DNA of 9,302 nucleotides from JBBDZE01 sp040900345 (lineage in GTDB: Bacteria > Patescibacteriota > Minisyncoccia > Spechtbacterales > 2-12-FULL-38-22), in assembly GCA_040900345.1 (NCBI GenBank), contig JBBDZE010000003.1:1-9302 (forward strand). The letters are read 5' to 3'. The notes beneath the pieces were generated by a model that had not been told where the DNA came from, did not search any database, and was given only the letters and a program-made list of their open reading frames with translations. The translations under genes and the position numbers were made by a program. Each line of letters starts with the position of its first letter. The stretch's first letter is position 1. Positions 1 through 6,218 of this stretch are shown piece by piece.

Positions 1-37
1 CCCCTCGACAATCTCGGGGTTCAGGGTACTCATTCTT

Positions 38-85
38 GCAGCCAATCAGGCTGCGTTCATAAATTCACTTGCCCTCTTGGGCAAG
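38..85 (+). promoter_or_regulatory. Two small hairpins in the leader of rpsE
   Basis: Bases 38-43 (GCAGCC) pair perfectly with 49-54 (GGCTGC) around a 5-base loop. Bases 68-74 (CTTGCCC) pair perfectly with 79-85 (GGGCAAG) around the loop TCTT. Neither stem is followed by a T-run on either strand, so they do not look like intrinsic terminators. The second stem ends eight bases before the S5 start codon, where an RNA structure could influence translation or bind a regulatory ribosomal protein; that role is inference. None of the three + frames in bases 1-93 resembles the L18 C-terminus expected upstream of S5 in an spc operon. Confidence 0.4.
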
Positions 86-93
86 AATGGTAT

Positions 94-906
94 ATGGCAC
101 AAGAGACACCACAACAAAATACGGCGTCGAATCGCCAATCGCAGGGGCAACGAGGCCCCGGCGGTTTTCAGCAACGCGGAGGCCAGCGAGGAGGCCCCGG
201 CGGTTTTCAGCAACGCGGTGGCCAGCGAGGAGGCCCCGGAGGACAAGGACGCGGGCGGTTTAATGCGGGCCCGCAGCAGCCTCAAGAATACGAGCAAAAA
301 GTGTTGGATATCGCCCGCGTGGCGCGTGTTACTAAGGGTGGACGCCGGTTTACCTTTCGTGCGACGATGGCCATAGGTAACCGTAAAGGCAAGGTGGGTA
401 TTGCGACCGGTCGCGGACGCGACGTAGCATTGGCCATTGAAAAAGCGGCGCGAAACGCGCGCCAGCATCTTATTGAAGCGCCCATGACCCCCGGAGGGGC
501 GCTACCGCACGAAACCACCGGCAAGCAGACCAGCTCCGTGGTATTTTTGAAGCCGGGGAAGCCCGGCCGGGGTATTATTGCCGGAGGCGCGATCCGCATT
601 ATTTGTGAACTTGCCGGATACAAAGATATTTCCGGAAAGATTATCGGTCGCAGCACGAATAAGCTTAATAATGCGTCGGCGACCATGCAAGCATTGGAGG
701 CGGTAGTGTATACGCCTGATGCACCCGCTAAGAAAGACACCGCAGCCGATAAGGATAAGAAGGAGGCCGCTCCCGCAAAGAAAAAGGGAAGCACCAGCAA
801 GAGTACAAAAGACAAAGCTTCCCCAAAAGAGGCCGGCAAAAAGGCAGGAGAGAAAAAATCTCCCAAAAGTGAGAAAAAACCAACAAAAGGAACGCCTAAG
901 ACCTAG
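94..906 (+). CDS. rpsE: 30S ribosomal protein S5 (uS5) with long N- and C-terminal tails
   Basis: S5 is a small-subunit protein near the mRNA entry site and contributes to decoding accuracy. The core lies at residues about 66-205: the N-terminal double-stranded-RNA-binding-like half carries KGGRRF (81-86) and the GNRKGKVG segment (95-102), and the C-terminal half carries GRGIIAGGAIR (158-168) and GRSTN (185-189). At 270 residues it is about 100 longer than the usual 160-170. Residues 1-65 are a Gly/Gln/Arg-rich stretch with RGG repeats. Residues from about 209 to the end are rich in Lys, Ala, Pro, Ser and Thr. ATG 94 is the only plausible start: the frame is open to the window edge but has no ATG, GTG or TTG upstream. 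No Shine-Dalgarno is visible. rplO follows after 19 bases, so L30 is missing. Confidence 0.96.
   Translation: MAQETPQQNTASNRQSQGQRGPGGFQQRGGQRGGPGGFQQRGGQRGGPGGQGRGRFNAGPQQPQEYEQKVLDIARVARVTKGGRRFTFRATMAIGNRKGKVGIATGRGRDVALAIEKAARNARQHLIEAPMTPGGALPHETTGKQTSSVVFLKPGKPGRGIIAGGAIRIICELAGYKDISGKIIGRSTNKLNNASATMQALEAVVYTPDAPAKKDTAADKDKKEAAPAKKKGSTSKSTKDKASPKEAGKKAGEKKSPKSEKKPTKGTPKT
145..243 (+). repeat. In-gene tandem repeat coding for RGG/PGGFQQ units in S5
   Basis: Three tandem units lie in frame. Bases 145-180 encode 12 residues (G18-G29), 181-219 encode 13 (G30-G42), and 220-243 are a partial third copy (G43-G50). Each full unit reads GQRG(G)PGGFQQRG. Copies 1 and 2 are nearly identical in DNA as well as protein, differing by a one-codon indel plus a few bases, and copies 2 and 3 share their first 20 bases exactly. 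Identity at silent positions suggests recent duplication by slippage. The unit length is a multiple of three, so copy number can change without breaking rpsE. Confidence 0.85.
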
Positions 907-925
907 CGCCTAACAGCTAGCTATC

Positions 926-1390
926 ATGCAAACCCACGAATTACAAAAACCCAAGCACATCAAAACGGCGCGACGCGTAGGACGCGGCGGTAAACGCGGC
1001 ACGTTTTCGGGCCGCGGTATGAAGGGCCAGAAGTCCCGCGCAGGAGCGCGCATTCGTCCAAACATTTGGGATTATATCGCCAAGATTCCGAAATTGCGCG
1101 GACAAGACCGCAAGCCTAAGGCAAGCAAGTTTGGTCGTGGCGTGAAAGATGCCACGCCCGTGACGGTCATAAATTTGGACCTTTTGAATCGCGTTGCTAC
1201 CGAAGGCGTAAAAATTGACGCCAAATTCTTGGTGGATGCCGGTGCGGTGCGTAAGCATAAGGGACGTTTGCCGAAAGTGAAGATTCTCTCCGAAGGAGTG
1301 TTGGGCAAAAAGATTACCGTGAGCGGCCTTATGGTGTCTGGTCCCGCCCGCGAGAAGATTGAGCAGGCCGGCGGTTCGATTACTGAATAA
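926..1390 (+). CDS. rplO: 50S ribosomal protein L15 (uL15)
   Basis: L15 is a large-subunit protein that binds 23S rRNA during late assembly. Its basic, glycine-rich N-terminal arm is recognisable: RRVGRGGKRGTFSGRG (16-31) followed by KGQKSRAG (33-40), then RIRPN and the KIPKLRG segment. The globular C-terminal half ends with the usual glycine-rich VSGPAREKIEQAGG pattern. Its 154 residues are close to the family norm of about 145-150. The start at 926 lies 19 bases after the rpsE stop, with no visible Shine-Dalgarno, and translational coupling is likely. In most bacteria rpmD (L30) sits between rpsE and rplO. There is no room for it here, which matches the known absence of L30 in CPR bacteria. 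secY follows after 11 bases in the same transcription unit. Confidence 0.96.
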   Translation: MQTHELQKPKHIKTARRVGRGGKRGTFSGRGMKGQKSRAGARIRPNIWDYIAKIPKLRGQDRKPKASKFGRGVKDATPVTVINLDLLNRVATEGVKIDAKFLVDAGAVRKHKGRLPKVKILSEGVLGKKITVSGLMVSGPAREKIEQAGGSITE

Positions 1391-1401
1391 CACCAAGCCC
1401 C

Positions 1402-2688
1402 ATGAAGTGGACGGATGAGCTTCTCGCCATTTTCAAAGTAAAGGATTTGAGGAAGAAGATTCTTTTCGTTCTCTTCATTTTGGGCATTTTTCGTTTGGTT
1501 GCCAATATTCCCGTTCCCGGCATAGATAGGGGGCAGCTTGAATCGTTCCTCTCTGGCAATGAATTTTTTGGCATTTTGAACATTTTTTCAGGAGGCGCGT
1601 TGAGCAACCTGTCCATTGCGATGCTTGGCCTAGGCCCCTACATTACCTCGACGATTATCCTGCAAATCTTTACGTTGATATTCCCCAAACTGAAAGAAAT
1701 GTACCAGGAGTCGGGCGAACAAGGCCGGCAGAAATTCAACCAATATGGGCGTTTGTTGACCGTACCGTTTGCAATGTTGCAAGGGTACGCGCTTATGGTG
1801 CTCTTTACACGCCAGGGCATTCTTATGATTGAAGGCCCCGTGCAGACTGCCGCGGTGCTCACATCCATGGTGGGCGGCGCTATTTTACTGATGTGGCTTG
1901 GAGAGCTGGTTTCGGAACGCGGTATCGGGAATGGTATTTCACTCTTAATCTTTGCCGGTATCATTTCGGCGGTTCCGCTGGCCCTGCGGGATGTGTTCGT
2001 TAACGCGACTCGCGGAGACTTTCCCCAGTACCTATTGTTTGCGGCCGTAAGCTTGATTATTATTGCCGCGGTCGTCGTCGTGACAGAAGCGCGGCGCAAC
2101 ATTCCCATTTCGTATGCCAAGCGCGTGCGCGGCAACCGCGTGTACGGGGGCGCCTCGACGTTCCTTCCCCTGACACTGAACCCCGCCGGTGTTATTCCTA
2201 TTATTTTCGCGCTATCGCTGGTGCTGTTTCCGGGTATTATTGCGCAGTTCTTATTTGGTAGTGCCAACCCGGCTGTGCAGTCCATAGCGGGATTTTTGAA
2301 CTCCTTTACGCCTCAAGATAACCTTGCCCTGTATTCCATTGCTTACTTTGCCCTGGTCGTTATCTTTACCTACTTTTATACGGCCGTTACCTTCAACCCC
2401 CAGACGGTCGCGCAGAACCTTCAGCGACAGGGTGGCTTTGTCCCGGGTATTCGGCCCGGACCTCCGACGGCCGATCGTATCGCCTTCATCCTCAATCGTA
2501 CTCTGCTAATCGGTGCGCTCTTCCTTGGATTTATCGCGGTGGTACCTGCTATTGCTCAAGGCGTGGGTGGGGGTATCGAGGGAATCTCATTTTTGATTGG
2601 AGGCACCTCCGTCTTGATTGTTGTCTCGGTAGCGCTTGAGACCACCCGCCAAGTGCGCGCGCAGATTATTATGCGACAATACGACTAG
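1402..2688 (+). CDS. secY: Preprotein translocase channel subunit SecY
   Basis: SecY is the pore of the Sec translocon in the cytoplasmic membrane; it works with SecE, SecG and SecA. The 428 residues match the family length and contain about ten hydrophobic segments, starting at about 19-36. Family hallmarks are the plug-region IPVPGID (36-42), the first cytosolic loop FPKLKEMYQESGEQGRQ (94-110), SERGIGNGIS (171-180), the cytosolic loop RRNIPISYAKRVRGNR (231-246) with the following LNPAGVIPIIFA (259-270), and NPQTVAQNLQRQGGFVPGIRPG (332-353, numbered from M1). The C-terminus TTRQVRAQIIMRQYD fits the family. It is the last gene of the S5-L15-SecY unit, since a strong intrinsic terminator begins 15 bases after its stop. 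No Shine-Dalgarno precedes the start. The exported protein at the end of the window would be a client. Confidence 0.97.
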   Translation: MKWTDELLAIFKVKDLRKKILFVLFILGIFRLVANIPVPGIDRGQLESFLSGNEFFGILNIFSGGALSNLSIAMLGLGPYITSTIILQIFTLIFPKLKEMYQESGEQGRQKFNQYGRLLTVPFAMLQGYALMVLFTRQGILMIEGPVQTAAVLTSMVGGAILLMWLGELVSERGIGNGISLLIFAGIISAVPLALRDVFVNATRGDFPQYLLFAAVSLIIIAAVVVVTEARRNIPISYAKRVRGNRVYGGASTFLPLTLNPAGVIPIIFALSLVLFPGIIAQFLFGSANPAVQSIAGFLNSFTPQDNLALYSIAYFALVVIFTYFYTAVTFNPQTVAQNLQRQGGFVPGIRPGPPTADRIAFILNRTLLIGALFLGFIAVVPAIAQGVGGGIEGISFLIGGTSVLIVVSVALETTRQVRAQIIMRQYD

Positions 2689-2702
2689 GCAAGGTCCGGT
2701 CG

Positions 2703-2735
2703 AAGAAAAAGGCCCCCCGAGGCCTTTTTCTTGTT
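2703..2735 (+). terminator. Intrinsic terminator after secY
   Basis: Bases 2703-2714 (AAGAAAAAGGCC) pair perfectly over 12 base pairs with 2721-2732 (GGCCTTTTTCTT) around the six-base loop CCCCGA. The stem is GC at its tip and its descending arm is T-rich and runs on into TTGTT. The A-run on the opposite strand makes it potentially bidirectional. It sits directly after secY and before adk, so adk and map probably need their own promoter or read-through. Confidence 0.88.
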
Positions 2736-2795
2736 ATGGAGAAGTTTATCCTCGGGGAATCCCCACCCCAAAATAATTTTGAACGAGGTATACTT

Positions 2796-3556
2796 ATGAG
2801 TATGGAACGAAAACAACCAATCGCTGTTATGGTAATGGGCCGGCCGGGCGCGGGCAAGGACACGNNNNNNNNNNNNNNNNNNNNNNNNNNNNNNNNNNNN
2901 NNNNNNNNNNNNNNNNNNNNNNNNNNNNNNNNNNNNNNNNNNNNNNNNNNNNNNNNNNNNNNNNAAAACAACCAATCGCTGTTATGGTAATGGGCCGGCC
3001 GGGCGCGGGCAAGGACACGCAGGCCGAACTGGTGGCTAAGCATGTCAATCTTATGCGCATCTCAACCAGCGATGTGCTGGTTGCCTATATGGATGAACAC
3101 GCTGGCGAACCCGAGGTCCAAAAGGAGCGTGTGCTGTTTGATCGCGGCGATCTGATGAGTCCTTCGTTCGTTCTGGGCATTGTGCAGGAACGCGTGCGGG
3201 AGCTTGCCGCGGGTAACTTTAAAGGCAAGCGGGGCATTATTTTTTCTGGCTCACCCCGCACCATGTTTGAGGTTGAAGGACTCTATCCTGTGCTGGAAGA
3301 GATATTTGGGCAGGAAAATATTTTTGCATTTTATCTTGAGATTCCGGCTGAAGAAGGCATTGCCCGCATCCAGAAGCGCAATGCGCGGGAACTGGATCGC
3401 GGCGAAGAAAAACTGCGTATTCGTATGCGTGAATACACGGAGCGTACAGAGCCTGTTCTTCGATATTTAGAGGGCAGGGGCGTGTTGCATCGGGTGGACG
3501 GCACGGGAACGATTGAAGAAATTGCCGGGCGTATCGTCGAAGAACTGGACCAATGA
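2796..3556 (+). CDS. adk: Adenylate kinase-like nucleoside monophosphate kinase (split by an artefactual gap)
   Basis: The product would transfer phosphate from ATP to a nucleoside monophosphate, normally AMP. The P-loop is GRPGAGKDT (residues 15-23), followed by ISTSDVL, FSGSPRT (98-104) and a short lid region (about 144-165) without the zinc-finger insertion. The coding sequence is broken by 100 Ns between two identical 55-base copies. Removing the Ns and one copy leaves 606 bases, exactly 201 codons plus stop, in one frame. The start at 2796 has GAGG at 2785-2788 with 7-base spacing, the only clear Shine-Dalgarno in the window. An ATG at 2802 is an alternative. Substitutions at AMP-site positions are notable: the usual STGDxLR is STSDVLV, DGFPRT is SGSPRT, and the Gln after PRT is Glu (107). 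The place between secY and map is the normal one for adk. Specificity for AMP is assumed, not shown. Confidence 0.88.
2865..2964. other. 100-N assembly gap flanked by a 55-base exact duplication
   Basis: Bases 2865-2964 are all N. The 55 bases before the gap (2810-2864) are identical to the 55 after it (2965-3019). A round 100-N spacer between contig ends sharing exactly one k-mer length is what scaffolding of a de Bruijn graph assembly leaves when an overlap is not merged. The frame and length of adk come out right only if the gap and one copy are deleted, so the true sequence most likely has no missing bases here. Confidence 0.93.
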
Positions 3557-4308
3557 ACCCGGATATTAAAAGCGAAGAAGATATAGCCAAAATGCGAGAA
3601 AGCGGCCACATTGCTGGCCATATTTTGGCCCGGGTCGCCAGCGAAGCCAAGCCGGGCGTTACTACACAGGAGCTGAATGATCTGGCTGAAAAGCTCGCGC
3701 GCGAGGCTGGCGTAAAGCCGGCATTTTTAGGGTATGATAATTTTCCAGCCGTACTATGTACGTCGGTCAACGAAACCATTGTTCACGGCCTCCCGGGGGA
3801 TGAGAAGCTCCACGAAGGCGATATTGTCGGGTTGGATTTTGGTGTGATATACGAAGGCTGGTACTCTGATACCGCCGTGACGGTTGGGGTAGGTGAGATT
3901 TCGTTTGAAGCCCAGCGGCTTTTGCGGGTCACAAAAAAAGCCTTGCGATTGGGCATTCGTAAGGCAAAGCCGGGCAACACCGTTGGTGACATTGGCAACA
4001 CCATTCAGCGCTACGCCGAAAGCGAAGGATACTCGGTCGTGCGCGAACTTGTGGGCCACGGCATTGGCAAGGACTTGCACGAAGAGCCGCACGTGCCCAA
4101 CTATGGCAAACGAGGAGAAGGCGAGGTACTGCGCGAAGGTATGACAATCGCCGTTGAACCCATGCTTATTGACGGCCTCGCCGATTTGAAGCTGGCCGCG
4201 GATCGCTTTGGCTACCAAAGCCCGCACAGCAAACTCACGGCGCATTTTGAACATACCATCGCCATAAAGGCCAAAGGAGCGGAAGTTCTCACGGAAGCTA
4301 GGCGGTAG
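3553..4308 (+). CDS. map: Methionine aminopeptidase, type I
   Basis: This cytosolic metallo-exopeptidase removes the initiator methionine from nascent proteins when the second residue is small. All dimetal ligands of the pita-bread fold are in place: D95 (GLDFG), D106 (YSDTA), H169 (VGHGIG), E202 (AVEPM) and E233 (HFEHT). The catalytic histidines H78 (VHGLPG) and H176 (LHEEPH) are also present. The residues sit about two positions earlier than in the E. coli enzyme, and 251 residues is close to the usual 250-265. There is no N-terminal zinc-finger extension, so it is the short bacterial form. The start overlaps the adk stop as ATGA, indicating translational coupling; no strong Shine-Dalgarno is seen. 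infA, which often follows map in bacteria, is absent. Confidence 0.97.
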   Translation: MNPDIKSEEDIAKMRESGHIAGHILARVASEAKPGVTTQELNDLAEKLAREAGVKPAFLGYDNFPAVLCTSVNETIVHGLPGDEKLHEGDIVGLDFGVIYEGWYSDTAVTVGVGEISFEAQRLLRVTKKALRLGIRKAKPGNTVGDIGNTIQRYAESEGYSVVRELVGHGIGKDLHEEPHVPNYGKRGEGEVLREGMTIAVEPMLIDGLADLKLAADRFGYQSPHSKLTAHFEHTIAIKAKGAEVLTEARR

Positions 4309-4349
4309 GCCCATAGAATCATCTCCGCAACCATAGGTTCAAAGCATGT

Positions 4350-4385
4350 GCGCGCGGCATTCATTGTCGGGCGCTGACGCTTTTT
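4350..4385 (+). terminator. Possible weak terminator after map
   Basis: Bases 4350-4353 (GCGC) pair with 4371-4374, then a G-G mismatch, then 4355-4359 (CGGCA) pair with 4365-4369 (TGTCG, one G-T wobble) around a five-base loop. A run of five Ts (4381-4385) follows after six bases, TGACGC. The spacer between stem and T-run is longer than in a good intrinsic terminator, so this is tentative. It lies in the only longer intergenic space (4309-4403), which otherwise shows no gene. Confidence 0.35.
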
Positions 4386-4386
4386 A

Positions 4387-4395
4387 TGATATGAT
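4387..4395 (+). promoter_or_regulatory. Candidate extended -10 promoter for the glycosyltransferase gene
   Basis: TGATATGAT (4387-4395) fits the extended -10 form TGn-TATAAT with one mismatch. Transcription would begin at about 4402, right at the ATG at 4404, giving a leaderless or nearly leaderless mRNA. A TTGTCG at 4364-4369 is a weak -35 with a 20-base spacer to this -10, or 15 bases to the overlapping TATGAT at 4385-4390. No Shine-Dalgarno precedes the gene, which agrees with leaderless initiation. This is inferred from sequence pattern alone. Confidence 0.4.
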
Positions 4396-4403
4396 ATTGG
4401 TAT

Positions 4404-5189
4404 ATGGAAAACGAACATCCACGGCTTTCGGTGGTAATTCCCGCCTACAACGAAGCCGATCGAATCGGACCGACGCTCCTCACGATTGATAAATATTTAA
4501 GCGAACAGGATTACCCGTACGAGATACTTGTCGTTATTGATGGCGCGAAAGATAATACGGCCGAAGTTGTGGAGGGGTTGCAAGGGACTATAGAGAATTT
4601 GCGTTTCCTCAACAACACCGAAAACCACGGCAAGGGGTATGTAGTACGCCAAGGACTGCTTGAAGCTCGGGGGACCTGGCGGCTTTTCACGGACGCGGAC
4701 AATTCGACCGACATCTCGAATGTTGAAAAAATGTGGCCACTCACAGAGAAGGGCTACAAGGTAGTCATTTCTTCGCGCGACAGCAAGGATGCGCCCGGCG
4801 GGGGCCAGACTGTGAAGCAACCCTTCCCCAAACGAATGGTGGGGAATACGTCGAACATCCTTATTCAGCTGGTTGGCGTGTGGGGCATTTGGGATACGCA
4901 AAACGGCTTTAAGATGTTTCATCGGGAGGCGGTTGAAGAAATTTTTTCCCGCGCACACATAGACCGATGGGGCTTTGATATTGAAGCCCTCGCTTTGGCG
5001 CGTAAACTTGACTATAAAATTGGCAAGGTCGGTATTATGTGGAGGAACGATCCGCGAAGCCACGTAAAACTGAAAGGGTACTTGAATACCTTTGTTGAGC
5101 TTTTCAAGATTCGTTTGAATTTACTGACCGGCAAATACGATGTTTCAACGTCCCGGAAAGAAGAACCAACCGCCGGACAACATTCTTGA
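4404..5189 (+). CDS. Family 2 glycosyltransferase, ALG5 / dolichyl-phosphate glucosyltransferase-like
   Basis: The GT-A fold is shown by VVIPAYNEADRI (10-21), the nucleotide-binding DGAKDNT (46-52) and the metal-binding DAD motif in TDADNSTDI (96-104). Later signatures are those of the polyprenyl-phosphate glucosyl- or mannosyltransferase group: QNGFKMF (166-172), RWGFDIEALALAR (188-200) and MWRNDPRSHV (212-221). Such enzymes move a sugar from a nucleotide sugar to a polyprenyl phosphate on the cytoplasmic face. The 261-residue protein has no obvious transmembrane segment and would be soluble or peripheral. The polar C-terminal tail (about 245-261) is encoded where the gene overlaps the start of the galT-like gene by 50 bases. 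The adjacent GalT-like enzyme could supply or recycle nucleotide sugar, but that link is inference, and the donor and acceptor are unknown. Confidence 0.85.
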   Translation: MENEHPRLSVVIPAYNEADRIGPTLLTIDKYLSEQDYPYEILVVIDGAKDNTAEVVEGLQGTIENLRFLNNTENHGKGYVVRQGLLEARGTWRLFTDADNSTDISNVEKMWPLTEKGYKVVISSRDSKDAPGGGQTVKQPFPKRMVGNTSNILIQLVGVWGIWDTQNGFKMFHREAVEEIFSRAHIDRWGFDIEALALARKLDYKIGKVGIMWRNDPRSHVKLKGYLNTFVELFKIRLNLLTGKYDVSTSRKEEPTAGQHS

Positions 5190-6204
5190 TACGTTGCAGA
5201 TTCCTTCGGAGCTGCGGCGGGATTTGGTAACCGGCGACTGGATTGTTATTGCTCGTGCGCGCGCCAAGCGTCCGCATGATTTTACCGTACAGCGCGAGAA
5301 AGTCGCTGTTGATGTGAAAAACGATCCTTTCATTAATCCCCAGGCTTCGGGCAACTACGAGCCGGTTTTACAGTATACTGACGCGGCGACCGGCGAGTGG
5401 ACCCTGCAGGTCATTCCCAACAAATACCCCGCCTTTACTTCCCAGGGTCAGTGCATGGTGCCTCGCAACCGTGGTCCGTACGCGGTGATTGACGGCCGAG
5501 GATTTCACGAAGTCGTGGTGTTTAAGGATCCGGTGCGTGATATTGCCCATTTTTCACGGGATGAGGCCACGCTGGTACTGCGCGCTTTCCATGAGCGATT
5601 GCGAGCACTGAGTACGGAAGATTGCGTGCAGTATGTTTCTATTTTTCAAAATCATGGCAAGGAAGCCGGCGCTTCGTTGGCGCATCCGCACGCTCAAATA
5701 ATCGCCCTGCCCGTCGTGCCCCCCGACGTGCATGGCAGTTTGCGCGGCTCCCGGAAGTTCTACGAAAAGAATAACAAAACAGTGCACGCCACGATTATCG
5801 GGTGGGAGCGTGAAGAGGCCAAGAGGGTCATTTACGAGAACAAGACCATGATCGCGTTTTGCCCGTTCACGTCGCGCACGGCATTTGAGATACGTATCTT
5901 CCCTAAAGCGCCGCAGCCGCGTTTTGAAGACGTTGATCCGCGCCTCCTCTCCGATGTGGCCGATGCTCTGCGTGCTTCGTTGCGTATGCTGCACGATACG
6001 CTAGATGACCCGGCCTATAACTTTTTCTTGCACACGGCACCTGTTAACCATGGTGACTATCGCTACTACCACTGGCACTTTGAGATTCTCCCCAAGACCA
6101 TTATTTGGGCGGGATTTGAGCTCGGAACGGGTATTGAAATCTCTACCATTGAACCGGAAAAGGCTGCCGCATTCTTGCGCGAGCATCTACCATCCGATGT
6201 ATAA
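5140..6204 (+). CDS. galT: Galactose-1-phosphate uridylyltransferase-like protein (GalT/HIT superfamily)
   Basis: GalT exchanges UMP between UDP-glucose and galactose 1-phosphate through a uridylyl-histidine. The N-terminal ELRRDLVTGDWIVIA (24-38) and the active site AHPHAQ (181-186, probable nucleophile H184) identify the family, and FFLHTAP with HWHFEILP (311-318) match the C-terminal half. Its 354 residues are the normal length. The N-terminal CxxC zinc site is not there: the usual CPFCPG region reads NDPFINPQASG (61-71), and the region corresponding to the next zinc histidine reads FKDPVRD. HIT-family relatives that use ADP-glucose are an alternative. The ATG at 5140 lies inside the preceding gene (50-base overlap). 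A TTG at 5194 would remove the overlap and shed 18 poorly conserved residues, so the start is uncertain. Confidence 0.8.
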   Translation: MFQRPGKKNQPPDNILDTLQIPSELRRDLVTGDWIVIARARAKRPHDFTVQREKVAVDVKNDPFINPQASGNYEPVLQYTDAATGEWTLQVIPNKYPAFTSQGQCMVPRNRGPYAVIDGRGFHEVVVFKDPVRDIAHFSRDEATLVLRAFHERLRALSTEDCVQYVSIFQNHGKEAGASLAHPHAQIIALPVVPPDVHGSLRGSRKFYEKNNKTVHATIIGWEREEAKRVIYENKTMIAFCPFTSRTAFEIRIFPKAPQPRFEDVDPRLLSDVADALRASLRMLHDTLDDPAYNFFLHTAPVNHGDYRYYHWHFEILPKTIIWAGFELGTGIEISTIEPEKAAAFLREHLPSDV

Positions 6205-6205
6205 T
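6200..6205 (+). promoter_or_regulatory. Candidate -10 element before the dedA-tpiA-pgk genes
   Basis: A perfect TATAAT (6200-6205) overlaps the galT stop codon. Initiation at about 6212 would give a leader of roughly seven bases before the ATG at 6219. TTGCGC (6175-6180) is a weak -35 with a 19-base spacer, longer than ideal. The six-base match could be chance within coding sequence, but its position just before a gene that lacks a Shine-Dalgarno makes it worth recording. Confidence 0.4.
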
Positions 6206-6218
6206 GTAACGAAACGCT

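Noticed and set aside
68..85. Perfect 7-base-pair hairpin considered as a terminator of an upstream gene
   Set aside because: No T-run follows it on either strand.
145..243. Short regular repeats considered as a CRISPR-like array
   Set aside because: The repeats are tandem without spacers, in frame, and encode the S5 tail.
77..376. Plus-strand frames overlapping the start of rpsE, considered as the end of L18 or a small protein
   Set aside because: Neither these nor the upstream extension of any frame matches the L18 C-terminus; they are off-frame readings of the repeat.
46..468. Minus-strand open frame of 140 codons opposite rpsE
   Set aside because: Its repeated Ala/Ser/Leu segments are the antisense image of the S5 RGG repeat, with no independent support.
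2789..2794. TATACT as a -10 element giving a leaderless adk from ATG 2802
   Set aside because: There is no -35 at suitable distance, and it overlaps the space between a good Shine-Dalgarno and ATG 2796, which explains the start better.
2736..2990. Reading frame starting at 2736 as the beginning of adk
   Set aside because: ATG 2736 abuts the terminator T-run and has no Shine-Dalgarno; the added residues do not resemble adenylate kinases. ATG 2796 has GAGG at good spacing. The part after 2865 is read through Ns.
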